A stretch of 48,189 nucleotides of DNA from Acetobacteraceae bacterium (GTDB lineage Bacteria; Pseudomonadota; Alphaproteobacteria; Acetobacterales; Acetobacteraceae): NCBI GenBank assembly GCA_027487675.1, contig JAIYDD010000246.1, positions 1-48,189 of the forward strand, in the 5' to 3' direction. Shown here piece by piece: positions 16,722-24,583 of the stretch (the first letter of the stretch is position 1; each line of letters starts with the position of its first letter). The notes under the pieces were generated by a model, which worked only from the letters and a program-made list of their open reading frames with translations, did no database searches and was not told the DNA's origin. The translations under genes and the position numbers were made by a program.

Positions 16722-17615
16722 TCAGGCGGCCTCCCGCCGGAAGAAGGCGCGCACGGTGGGGTGCGTGCTCTCGTCGCGCAGCGTCCGCGGGTCGCCTTCC
16801 GCGATCATCCCCTGCGCCGCCTTGTCCAGCATGATGCAGCGGTCCCCGATGGCCAGGATGCTGGCCAGCTCATGCGTCACCACGACGAAGGTGGTGCCGA
16901 GCGCGCGCGCGAGATCCCGGATCAGCTCGTCGAGCCCCGCCGAGGTGATCGGGTCGAGCCCCGCCGAGGGCTCGTCCAGGAACAGGATCGGCGGGTCGAG
17001 CGCCAGCGCCCGCGCGATGCCCGCGCGCTTCAGCATCCCCCCCGAGACCTCCGACGGCAGCCGGTTCGCGGCCTCCGAGAGGCCCACCAGGCCGAGCTTG
17101 GCGCGCGCCACCTCCGCCCGCGCGGCGGGCGGCAGGCTGGTGTGCTCGGCCAGCGGCAATTCCACGTTCTCCTGCAGGGTCTGCGAGCCGAACAGCGCGC
17201 CCTGCTGCCACATGACCCCGATCCGCTTCAGCAACGCAAGCCGCCCCGCGCCTTCGGTCGACCAGACCCCGGTGCCGAGGATGGAGACGGTGCCCTCGGC
17301 CGGCGGCACCAGCCCGATCATCAGCTTCAGCAGCGTGGACTTGCCGCAGCCCGACCCGCCGAGGATGACGAAGACCTCGCCGCGGCGCACGTCGAAGGAG
17401 ACGTGGCGGAACAGCGTGGTGGCGCCGAAGGCCGCGGTCAGGTCGCGCGCCTCGATCACCCGTTCGGCCTCCGGCCCCGGCGCGCCGGCGGGGGAGGGCG
17501 CGGCGCCGCCACCCGCGCCGCCGCCCGGGTCGCCCGGGCCGCTGCCACCCGCGCTGGCACCCAGGCCGCCCCGCGCCGCATCCATCGCGGCCGCGCCCGC
17601 CTCCGCCGCCGTCAC
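16722..17615 (-). CDS. mlaF: MlaF-family ATP-binding protein of a phospholipid ABC transporter
   Basis: A 297-residue ABC ATPase that energises the MlaFED-type lipid transporter at the inner membrane. It has Walker A GGSGCGKST, Q-loop MWQQGALF, signature VSGGM, Walker B ILFLDEPSAGLDP and switch His in THE. The first ~50 residues are a Gly/Ala/Pro-rich extension that is unusual for MlaF. The start at 17615 is supported by a 4-base ATGA overlap with the permease stop; Met11 is an alternative. Confidence 0.92.
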   Translation of the reverse strand: MTAAEAGAAAMDAARGGLGASAGGSGPGDPGGGAGGGAAPSPAGAPGPEAERVIEARDLTAAFGATTLFRHVSFDVRRGEVFVILGGSGCGKSTLLKLMIGLVPPAEGTVSILGTGVWSTEGAGRLALLKRIGVMWQQGALFGSQTLQENVELPLAEHTSLPPAARAEVARAKLGLVGLSEAANRLPSEVSGGMLKRAGIARALALDPPILFLDEPSAGLDPITSAGLDELIRDLARALGTTFVVVTHELASILAIGDRCIMLDKAAQGMIAEGDPRTLRDESTHPTVRAFFRREAA

Positions 17616-18748
17616 AGCCCGAGCCTTTCATAGGCCACGGCAAAGATCCCATCGAGCACGACGATCGCGACGATGCCGCCCACCACCGCCGCCGTCGCCG
17701 CATCGCCCACCGCCCGCGGCCCGCGCCCCGCGCCGAGCCCCGCCCGGCAGCCGATCGCCGCGATCGCCAGCCCGAACACCGCCGCCTTCACCAAGCCCCC
17801 CAGCAGGTCGGTCATCTTCAGGGTCGCGGCAAGCTGGTTGGTCACCGTGGTCAGCGGGAAGCCCAGCAGCCCCATGATCGCCGTCATCCCCGCCAGCCCG
17901 GCCAGCGTCAGCATCAGCGACAGCACCGGCATCACCAGCAGCCCCGCCAGCACGCGCGGCAGCACCAGCAGCGCCATGGGATCGATGCCCATGATGCGCA
18001 GCGCCGCCACCTCCTCGTTCACGCTCATCGTGCCGAGCTCGGCCGCATAGGCGCTGCCCGTCCGCCCGGCCAGGATCACGCCCGCCATCAGCGGCCCCAA
18101 TTCGCGCAGCAGCGAGATGCCGACCAGGTTGGGCACGAAGATCTCCGCCCCGAAGCGGCGCAGCGGGATCGCCGACTGGAAGGCCAGGATCACCCCGAGC
18201 AGCGTGCCCAGCAGCACCGCCAGCGGGAAGGCGCGCGTGCCCGCCTCGTCCAGATGGCGCAGCACCTCCCGGAAGCGCAGCCGCCCCGGGCGCAGCAGCG
18301 TGCCGAGCAGCGTCACCACCAGCTCGCCCAGGAAGGCCAGCGCGTCGAGCGCGCCGCGCCCCGCCTCCACCGTCGCCCGCCCGATCCGCGCCAGCGTGGG
18401 CAGCCCCGCCACCGGCTTCGGCCGCGGCGCCGCCAGCGCCGTGCGCACGCGGTCCAGCACCGCCGCGACCTGCGGCCGCGCGCCCTCGATCCGGTTGCCC
18501 GGGGAGGCGCCCTCGGCCGAGACCAGCAGCGTCGCGCCGGTGGTGTCCAGCGCCTCCACCCCGGCGATGTCGATCACCGAAGGCGCGCCGGCGGCCTGCT
18601 CCATCAGCCGCGGCCAGAGCTCGGCCGCCGCCTCGGTGTCGATCCGCCCGCCCAGCACCAGCCGCCGCGCGCCGGCTTCCGCGCGCAGGCTGAAGCCGCG
18701 GCCGGCCGCGCCGGCGGCCGGCGGGGAAGGCGCCTCGGGCGGGGTCAC
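17612..18748 (-). CDS. mlaE: MlaE-family permease with fused N-terminal STAS domain
   Basis: A 378-residue inner-membrane permease of the Mla lipid transporter. Residues about 18-110 form a STAS/MlaB-like domain (LVLGGRIDTEAAAELWPRL, then IDIAGVEALDTTGATLLV), which in E. coli is the separate protein MlaB. The MlaE permease follows (about 130-378) with NLVGISLLRELGPLMAGVIL and AAELGTMSVNEEVAALRIMG. GTG 18748 is chosen because its last two bases and the next A form the stop of the amine oxidase gene (GTGA); the frame stays open much further upstream, but only as a shadow of that gene. Confidence 0.88.
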   Translation of the reverse strand: MTPPEAPSPPAAGAAGRGFSLRAEAGARRLVLGGRIDTEAAAELWPRLMEQAAGAPSVIDIAGVEALDTTGATLLVSAEGASPGNRIEGARPQVAAVLDRVRTALAAPRPKPVAGLPTLARIGRATVEAGRGALDALAFLGELVVTLLGTLLRPGRLRFREVLRHLDEAGTRAFPLAVLLGTLLGVILAFQSAIPLRRFGAEIFVPNLVGISLLRELGPLMAGVILAGRTGSAYAAELGTMSVNEEVAALRIMGIDPMALLVLPRVLAGLLVMPVLSLMLTLAGLAGMTAIMGLLGFPLTTVTNQLAATLKMTDLLGGLVKAAVFGLAIAAIGCRAGLGAGRGPRAVGDAATAAVVGGIVAIVVLDGIFAVAYERLGL

Positions 18749-20007
18749 GCCGGCATCGCGGCGAGCGCCGCCGCCGCCGCCGCCTCGCCCGACAGCCAGG
18801 CGCCCGCGACCGTGCCGGCCAGGCTGGCGTGGCAGGCCTCCCCCGCGAGGCAGAGCCGCCCTTCGGCCAGCGGCCGCGCCAGCACCGCCCGCGCGCCGGC
18901 CTGCCCGACCCTGGCATGGCTGTAGACGCCGCGGGCGAGCGGGTCGCGCAGCCAGTCGCTGACCACCGCGCCCGGCGCCAGCGCGGCGCGGGCGCGGCCG
19001 CCGAAGCGGCGGGCCAGCTCGTCCTGCATGTAGGCTTCCGCCGCCGCGTCGCCCGCCGCCTCCAGCGCCGCCGCGGCGGCGCCGCCCAGCCAGCAGGTCA
19101 GAAGCGGCAGGCCGTGCTGCCAGGCGGTCATCGTCACCATCGGCTCGCCGGGCTCGATCCGGCGATCGACGGAGCAGAAATCCGGCAGGTCCAGCCGGTC
19201 CTCGCCCGCGGCGCGGAAGCCCACCTTCAGCACCGCGCCCATCGGCAGGCCGGCGGCGGCCGCCACCACCGCATCCGGCAGCGGCGGGTCGAAGCGCAGC
19301 GCATCCCCGGCGGCCAGCAGCGTGGTGGGCAGGGTGCAGACCACCGCCCGCGCCCTGAGCGTGCCGAAGGCCCCTTCCGCCACCGCCCAGCCGCCGCCCC
19401 AGGCCAGCCGGTCCACCTTCGCGCCGAAGCCGATCGGCAGGCCGTCCGCCAGCCGCGCCAGCAGCGTGCCGAAGCCCCCCGCCGGCAGCAGGTTCCGGCC
19501 CTCCAGCGACGTGGCCGCGAAATCGTGCAGGCTGATCCCCTCCAGCTCCCAGCCGGCGATCACGCTGCCATGCCAGGCGGCGACCGAGGCATCCCAGGTT
19601 CCGCCGCGCGGCGCGATGGCGGCCACCGGCCGGTCCGGCCCGCCCGCCACCGCCGCCTCGGCCGCCAGCGCCTCCAGCCGCGCGAAGGCGGCGTCGTATT
19701 CGGCGGCCTCGGCGGCATCGGCGCGGCGGTCGCCGACGAAGGTCACCTCCCGCCGCGCGCGGTCGGCATCGACCAGCGCCACCCCCAGCCCGCGCGCCAG
19801 CGGCACCAGCGGGTTGCGTTCCGCCGCATGCAGCCAGACCGCGCCCAGGTCGAAGGGCAGGCCGAGCCGGTGGTCCGTCACCACCCGCCCGCCGGGGCGG
19901 GGCCGGGCTTCCAGCACCTGCACGCGCCGCCCGGCCGCCAGCCCGGCGCGCGCCGCGGCGATGCCGGCCGCGCCGGCCCCGATGACGAGAAGGTCGCACT
20001 CCTGCAT
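18745..20007 (-). CDS. FAD-dependent amine oxidase family protein
   Basis: A 420-residue flavoprotein. The N-terminal dinucleotide fold LLVIGAGAAGIAAARAGL is followed by the amine-oxidase block LEARPRPGGRVVTD and, near the C-terminus, LCLAGEACHASLAGTVAGAWLSG, which contacts FAD. The family oxidises primary or secondary amines to aldehydes or imines with release of peroxide; the substrate is unknown. It is the first gene in the minus-strand run that continues by a GTGA overlap into the mla-like genes, which suggests co-transcription with lipid transport though no link in function is known. A TctC gene ends 60 bp upstream. Confidence 0.88.
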   Translation of the reverse strand: MQECDLLVIGAGAAGIAAARAGLAAGRRVQVLEARPRPGGRVVTDHRLGLPFDLGAVWLHAAERNPLVPLARGLGVALVDADRARREVTFVGDRRADAAEAAEYDAAFARLEALAAEAAVAGGPDRPVAAIAPRGGTWDASVAAWHGSVIAGWELEGISLHDFAATSLEGRNLLPAGGFGTLLARLADGLPIGFGAKVDRLAWGGGWAVAEGAFGTLRARAVVCTLPTTLLAAGDALRFDPPLPDAVVAAAAGLPMGAVLKVGFRAAGEDRLDLPDFCSVDRRIEPGEPMVTMTAWQHGLPLLTCWLGGAAAAALEAAGDAAAEAYMQDELARRFGGRARAALAPGAVVSDWLRDPLARGVYSHARVGQAGARAVLARPLAEGRLCLAGEACHASLAGTVAGAWLSGEAAAAAALAAMPA

Positions 20008-20067
20008 GGGCGGGATATGGGGCGGGCGGGGCGGCGCGCGGGCCCGGCCTTGCGCCGGGCTGCGGCC

Positions 20068-21069
20068 TCAGACCGTCAGCCGCGCCCCCGACATCTCGAC
20101 CAGCCGCGCCCAGACCGGCGTCTCCCGCGCGATCAGCTCGGCCAGCGCCGCGGGGCTGGGGCTCGCCACCGGCAGCTGGCCGGCCTGGCGGAAGCGGGCG
20201 GCGAAGCCCTCCTCCTGCAGCACGGCGCCGAGCGCGGCATGCACCACCCCCACCTGGTCGGGCGGGGTGTTGGGCGGCGCCATCACCGCGTTCCAGTTGT
20301 TCACGTCGAGCCCGGCCAGCCCGAATTCCCGGAAGGCGCGCATCCCCGGCACGCCGGGCAGCAGCGGGAATTCCTCGGCCGAGGAGACGGCGAAGACGCG
20401 CAGCCGCGCATCCGGCCCGGTGCCGGCCTGCGGCGTCAGCGTGGCCGGCGCATCGACCATCATGTCGACGATGCCGCCCAGCAGGTCATGCAGGGCGGAG
20501 GCGGCGCCGCGATAGGGCACATGGGTGATGTCGACGCCGGACAGCCGCGAGGTGGCCGCGACCAGCAGATGCCCGATGCTGCCGGTGCCGGCGGAGGCCG
20601 CCTTCACCGCCGCCGGGTTGGTGCGCGCCCAGCGCAGGACGGAGGCGAAGTTGGTCCAGTTGCGGCGCCGCGCGATGTCGGCGTTCACCGCGAACAGCTC
20701 CACCCCCGCCGAGACCTGGCCGACCGGCGTGAAGTCCCGCACCGGGTCGTAGGGCAGGCGTTCGTAGAGCGAGGGGAAGGCGCAGAGCGTGGTGACGCCC
20801 AGGATGCCGAAGGTCGTGCCATCGGGCGCGCTGCGCGCCACATGGTCGGCGCCGGCCACCCCGCCGGCGCCGGCGCGGTTCTCCACCAGCACCTGCCGGC
20901 CGCCGAGATGGGCCGGCAGACGCTCGGCGAGCAGCCTTCCGAGCATGTCGATGGCGCTGCCGGCGTTGAAGGGCACGACGAGGCGGATCGGCCGCTGCGC
21001 CTGGGCGCTGGCGAGCCCCGGCAGGGCGAGGGCGGCGGCGGAGCCCAGCAGAAGGTGACGTCGGAGCAT
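20068..21069 (-). CDS. Tripartite tricarboxylate transporter substrate-binding protein (Bug/TctC)
   Basis: A 333-residue periplasmic binding protein. The signal peptide (MLRRHLLLGSAAALALPGLASA) has an RR pair and may use Tat. The Bug-family blocks follow: IRLVVPFNAGSAIDMLGR, VLVENRAGAGGVAGADHVA, PDGTTFGILG and ITHVPYRGAASALHDLLGG. ATG 21069 is chosen for the signal peptide; a longer open frame upstream is the hairpin-repeat region. No tctA/tctB permease genes are in the window, so it is an orphan receptor as is common in Acetobacteraceae and Bordetella. Ligand unknown. Confidence 0.92.
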   Translation of the reverse strand: MLRRHLLLGSAAALALPGLASAQAQRPIRLVVPFNAGSAIDMLGRLLAERLPAHLGGRQVLVENRAGAGGVAGADHVARSAPDGTTFGILGVTTLCAFPSLYERLPYDPVRDFTPVGQVSAGVELFAVNADIARRRNWTNFASVLRWARTNPAAVKAASAGTGSIGHLLVAATSRLSGVDITHVPYRGAASALHDLLGGIVDMMVDAPATLTPQAGTGPDARLRVFAVSSAEEFPLLPGVPGMRAFREFGLAGLDVNNWNAVMAPPNTPPDQVGVVHAALGAVLQEEGFAARFRQAGQLPVASPSPAALAELIARETPVWARLVEMSGARLTV

Positions 21070-21405
21070 CCGGGCCTCTCGGGGTCCAGTGGGGCAGTGG
21101 GCGGAACATGGTCGCGCGGGGGCGTGTCGCGCAACCCCGGGGCGTGGGGTGGCGCGGCGGCGACGGTGGCCGTCGGCGGCGCGCGGGGGTGCGAGAGGGG
21201 CGCCGCCCCTCTCGCGCTCTCCCCGCCAAGGGCCGAAAGGCCCTTGGATCCCAGGGGTTGGGGGGGCGCCCGCGGCCGATGGGTGGTGAGGGGATGAGGG
21301 TGGCGGAGGGCGGCGGCTTGGGTGGGGAAAGGCCTCGGCGGGCTTTGCCGGGGAAGGGAACGACCGCCGCTTGCGACCCAACGCAGACTCCGACGTCGGC
21401 GTCGG
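21070..21405. other. Non-coding gap with hairpin repeats
   Basis: There is no supported gene. Two strong inverted repeats are present: GCGAGAGGGGCG/GCCCCTCTCGC at 21191-21215 and CCAAGGGCC/GGCCCTTGG at 21226-21247. The pair has the same order as the repeats at 8946-9104. The left end lies just upstream of the TctC start and must contain its promoter. Confidence 0.55.
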
Positions 21406-22338
21406 TCAGCTCTTCGGCGGCGCGACCTCGACGGTGTTGCGCGACGCTCCGCCCCTCGCCCCGATAGCCGTCGCCGCGAGGATGAGTACGAGGCCCGCGA
21501 GCTGCGCCGGGCCGACGGGCGTGCCGTAGACGAGGTGGTCCACTGCCACCGCAGTGGCAGGATACACGAACAGCAGCGCTGCGATGGCTCCGGTTCGCAA
21601 GCGCGGCAGCGCGTCGTAGGTCAGCGCGTACACCAGCCCGGTGTGCACCAGCCCGAGGCCGACGAGCCACGCCCATTGCGCGGGCGCGAGCGCCCCGACG
21701 CCCCCGACGGGGATCGCGGGGAGGCCCAGCAGCGGCACGCCCACCGCGCACTGGACGAGCGCCAGCGCCGCGGGCGGTACGCCCCGGACGGCGCGCGACA
21801 GCAGCGTGACCCAGGCGTACACGCAGGCCGCGACCAGTGCCGCGCCGACGCCCCAAGCCCACCCAGGCGGCGCGCCGGCCAGCGCGCCAGGTGTGGCCAC
21901 GGCGAGCAGCAACCCGGCGAACGCCGAGCCGACCGCCAGCGCCTGGCGGGGCGCGAGGCGCTCGCGCCCGAGCAGGGCGCCAAGCAGCAGCACGAGGGCG
22001 GGGTGGACGTGGAACGCGATGGTGGCGACGGCGATGCCGGCCCGCGCCATCGCCTCGAAGAAGAGCGTCCAGTTGACCACGATCAGGACGCCCGTGAGGG
22101 CGGCGAGGCCGAGCGCGCGGGCGGGCGCGGCGCGGAGGCGGGCGAGCGCGCCGGTCCACCAGCACCACGCCGCCAGCGCCGCCGCGCCGAACAGGCAGCG
22201 CCAGAAGACGGCCTCGGCGCTGCCCACGGCCGCCTCGCGCACGAACACGCCCAGCGTGCCGAGGATGGCGCCGGCCGCCGCCAGTTCCAGCGCGCCGCGG
22301 CGCGCGTTGCCGTCCTCGCCACGCCCCTTGCCTGCCAT
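21406..22338 (-). CDS. EamA/DMT-family transporter
   Basis: A 310-residue membrane protein with about ten helices in two EamA repeats (roughly 18-150 and 160-300). LELAAAGAILGTLGVFVREA opens the first, and the second ends with PVGPAQLAGLVLILAATAIG. It is not closely similar to the exporter at 375. ATG 22338 gives a short basic tail before the first helix. It diverges from a LysR regulator 101 bp away, the usual layout for a regulator and the exporter it controls. Substrate unknown. Confidence 0.87.
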   Translation of the reverse strand: MAGKGRGEDGNARRGALELAAAGAILGTLGVFVREAAVGSAEAVFWRCLFGAAALAAWCWWTGALARLRAAPARALGLAALTGVLIVVNWTLFFEAMARAGIAVATIAFHVHPALVLLLGALLGRERLAPRQALAVGSAFAGLLLAVATPGALAGAPPGWAWGVGAALVAACVYAWVTLLSRAVRGVPPAALALVQCAVGVPLLGLPAIPVGGVGALAPAQWAWLVGLGLVHTGLVYALTYDALPRLRTGAIAALLFVYPATAVAVDHLVYGTPVGPAQLAGLVLILAATAIGARGGASRNTVEVAPPKS

Positions 22339-22392
22339 GCCGACCTGCCCCCGTGAAGCTCGCGCATGGCGCGGTGGCATCGGGGGCGGGGT

Positions 22393-22406
22393 TTCGGCAA
22401 GTTGAA
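22393..22406. promoter_or_regulatory. Candidate LysR-type binding site (T-N11-A)
   Basis: TTCGGCAAGTTGAA is a partial dyad (TTC/GAA) matching the T-N11-A pattern bound by LysR-type regulators. It lies in the 101-bp gap between the divergent exporter and the lysR-type gene. The site is short and could be chance. Confidence 0.35.
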
Positions 22407-22439
22407 TGGTCTGATGCCACCCGTAAGGGATCTGCACGA

Positions 22440-23342
22440 ATGGCCGCGCCGCTCGACATCGCCCTGCTTCGCACCTTCGTCGCGGTGGCCGAGGCGGGCA
22501 ACCTCGCCCGCGCCGCGGCGCTGGTGGGCCGCTCCGCGCCGGCCGTGTCCATGCAGGTGGCGCGGTTGGAAACGCGGGCCGGCGGGCGACGGCTGTTCGA
22601 TCGCGACACGCGCAACCTCGCCCTGACATCGGCGGGCGAGGCGCTGCTGCCGCGCGCGCGGGCCGTGCTGGCGGCGCACGACGCAGCACTGGCCGCGCTC
22701 GCGGGCGACGGCCTGGCGGGGCGCGTGGTGGTGGGCGCGCCCGATGACTACGCGCTCGCCCTGCTGCCTCCGGTGCTGGCCCGGTTTGCGCGGCTGCATC
22801 CCCGCGTGGAGGTGGAGGTGGTTTGCCTCCAGACCACGGCACTGCTGCCGCGCCTGAGGGCGGGCGAGGTGGACGTGGCGTTCGTCACACGCGGGGACGG
22901 CGGCGCGGCCGGGCGCGGTGGGGCGCCGATCCGCCGCGAACCGATGGTGTGGATCGCACCTCCGGACGGAACGCTGGTTGGCGAGGAGGAGCCGGTCTGG
23001 GCGCGGCGCCCGTTGCCTGTGGCGCTGTGGGAGGCTGGCAGCGTGGCGCGCGCCCACACGGTGCGCGCCCTGGAGGCGGCGGGCGTGGCGCACCGCGCCG
23101 CGCATTCCAGTTCGAGCCTCCTGGGGCTGCTGGCGGTGGTGGAGGCAGGCCTCGCCGTCGCCGCGCTCCCGGCCTGCGCCTTGCCCGCCGGGCGCGTCCG
23201 GCTCGGCCCGGCCGAGGGGCTGCCGGAGGTCGCGCCGCTCGACGTCGTGCTGGCGCGCGGCGCGGGGCCCGCGTCGGCGGCAGCCGATGCGTTTGCCGCG
23301 GTGGCCCGCGTGGCTCTTAACGCCGGCGAGCCGCCGAACTAG
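22440..23342 (+). CDS. LysR-family transcriptional regulator
   Basis: A 300-residue regulator. The N-terminal winged helix (LLRTFVAVAEAGNLARAAALVGRSAPAVSMQVARLE) is followed by a periplasmic-binding-like effector domain (about 90-295). ATG 22440 is preceded by AAGGGA at a spacing of about nine bases; an in-frame ATG 29 codons earlier lacks such a site and adds sequence that does not fit the family. It probably controls the divergent EamA exporter. The inducer is unknown. Confidence 0.9.
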   Translation: MAAPLDIALLRTFVAVAEAGNLARAAALVGRSAPAVSMQVARLETRAGGRRLFDRDTRNLALTSAGEALLPRARAVLAAHDAALAALAGDGLAGRVVVGAPDDYALALLPPVLARFARLHPRVEVEVVCLQTTALLPRLRAGEVDVAFVTRGDGGAAGRGGAPIRREPMVWIAPPDGTLVGEEEPVWARRPLPVALWEAGSVARAHTVRALEAAGVAHRAAHSSSSLLGLLAVVEAGLAVAALPACALPAGRVRLGPAEGLPEVAPLDVVLARGAGPASAAADAFAAVARVALNAGEPPN

Positions 23343-23794
23343 TCGCGCGCCAGACCGAAGCGGGCGGACCAGCCGCACTTGGCGGGGAGCGAAGGTCCGC
23401 TCTCCGCCCAAGGCCGCGCTTCCCGCCACCCGCACGGCCCGCCCCCGTGGACCCCGGCGTCATCCTCCGATCGCCACCGCACCTCCCGCCGCTCGCCGAA
23501 AGTCTGGACACGGCCCGCGAATGAGAACATACTACGAACAATCGCCATCCCGCTCTTTGAACCCGCGCATTCGCACTCTTTTCCTGCCCGTCGCAAGCCC
23601 ACCACGCCGAAAGCGTGCAGAATTGGATAAAGCGCCAAAAGGCCAAAGAAGCACAGGCCGCCACGATAAACCAGAGCCGATATCAACGACCTGCCAAAAC
23701 CCGCACGTCTGGAAACCCCGGATCGACGCGAAAACCCCCAGAATAAAGTGCCCAAAGCGCCAAATGGCTCAAGCGCCAAAGCGCCGCCCCGCCC
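23343..23794. other. Non-coding gap with an A+T-richer centre
   Basis: No gene with recognisable similarity is seen in these 452 bp. The centre (about 23515-23770) is more A+T-rich than average and contains a GAAC-N7-GAAC direct repeat. Open frames on both strands have low-complexity translations. A decayed gene is possible but no fragment could be named. Confidence 0.4.
23525..23539 (-). promoter_or_regulatory. Possible LexA (SOS) box, GTTC-N7-GTTC
   Basis: Read on the minus strand this is GTTC, seven bases, GTTC, the direct-repeat operator bound by LexA in alphaproteobacteria. No SOS gene follows closely on either strand; the nearest recognisable gene reading away is trmH-like at 24583 (which reads toward the site) or none. 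Given the base composition, about one such match could arise by chance in the window. Confidence 0.25.
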
Positions 23795-24583
23795 TCACCC
23801 CCGGGGCAGACCCTCCAGCGCCATCACCAGCGCCGCCGCCGCCGCCGCCACGTTCAGGCTCTCCACCCGCCCCGAACCCGGCAGCGTCACCCGCTTTGCG
23901 CAGGCCGCCAGCGTCGCCGGCGCCACCCCCTGCTCCTCGTTCCCCAGCACCAGCGCGAAGGGCTTGCCCGACGGCAGCGCGGCCGGCGCCTCCCCCCCGC
24001 GCGCCACCGCCGCAACCGTCGTGAAGCGCGGCGCCATCGCCCGCAGCGCCACCGGCAGGTTCGCGACGCGATAGATCTCCAGCGCCTCCAGCCCGCCCTC
24101 CGAGGTCCGGTAGGCCGCATCCGACAGCAGCGCCTGGCGCGGATCCTCGGCCAGCAGCAGACCCGCGCAGCCGAAGAAGGCCGCCGACCGCGCGATGGCG
24201 CCCAGGTTGTGCGGGTTGCCCACCCCCTCCAGCACCGGCAGCACGCGCGCCGAGAGCAGCGCAGCCGGGAAGGGCGCGGCCAGCGCCGGCACCGGCCGCG
24301 GCATGGCGATGGCGACGATCCCGCCATGGTGCGGCGTGCCGGCGATGCGCGCCAGCTCCTCCGGCGGCACCTCCCGGTAGGGCCGCCGTGCCTCCGCCAT
24401 CCGCTTGCACAGCGGCCCCGCCTCCCGCCGCCGCGCCTCCAGGTGGAACAGCCGCAGCACCGCCTCCGGCCGCCGCGCGAACACCGCCTGCACCGCCGCC
24501 AGGCCGCAGATCCGGTCGGTATCGCCCTGGTGGGGCGTGCGCGGTGGGTTCGGCGCCTGTGGCGCCGGGGGCGCCTGGCTCAT
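23795..24583 (-). CDS. TrmH-family (SpoU) RNA 2'-O-methyltransferase
   Basis: A 262-residue SPOUT methyltransferase that transfers methyl from SAM to ribose 2'-OH in rRNA or tRNA. Three family motifs are clear: motif 1 NPHNLGAIARSAAFFG, motif 2 FALVLGNEEQGV and motif 3 VESLNVAAAAAALV. An N-terminal SpoU substrate-binding domain precedes them (about residues 22-95). Its ATG overlaps the stop of the upstream oxygenase gene by the ATGA at 24580-24583, so the two are coupled. The target nucleotide is unknown. Confidence 0.9.
   Translation of the reverse strand: MSQAPPAPQAPNPPRTPHQGDTDRICGLAAVQAVFARRPEAVLRLFHLEARRREAGPLCKRMAEARRPYREVPPEELARIAGTPHHGGIVAIAMPRPVPALAAPFPAALLSARVLPVLEGVGNPHNLGAIARSAAFFGCAGLLLAEDPRQALLSDAAYRTSEGGLEALEIYRVANLPVALRAMAPRFTTVAAVARGGEAPAALPSGKPFALVLGNEEQGVAPATLAACAKRVTLPGSGRVESLNVAAAAAALVMALEGLPRG

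Noticed and set aside
23339-23779. A 146-codon minus-strand frame in the gap after the lysR-type gene
   Set aside because: No recognisable domain, overlaps the end of the regulator, and the translation looks like random G+C-rich sequence; a decayed gene cannot be excluded.
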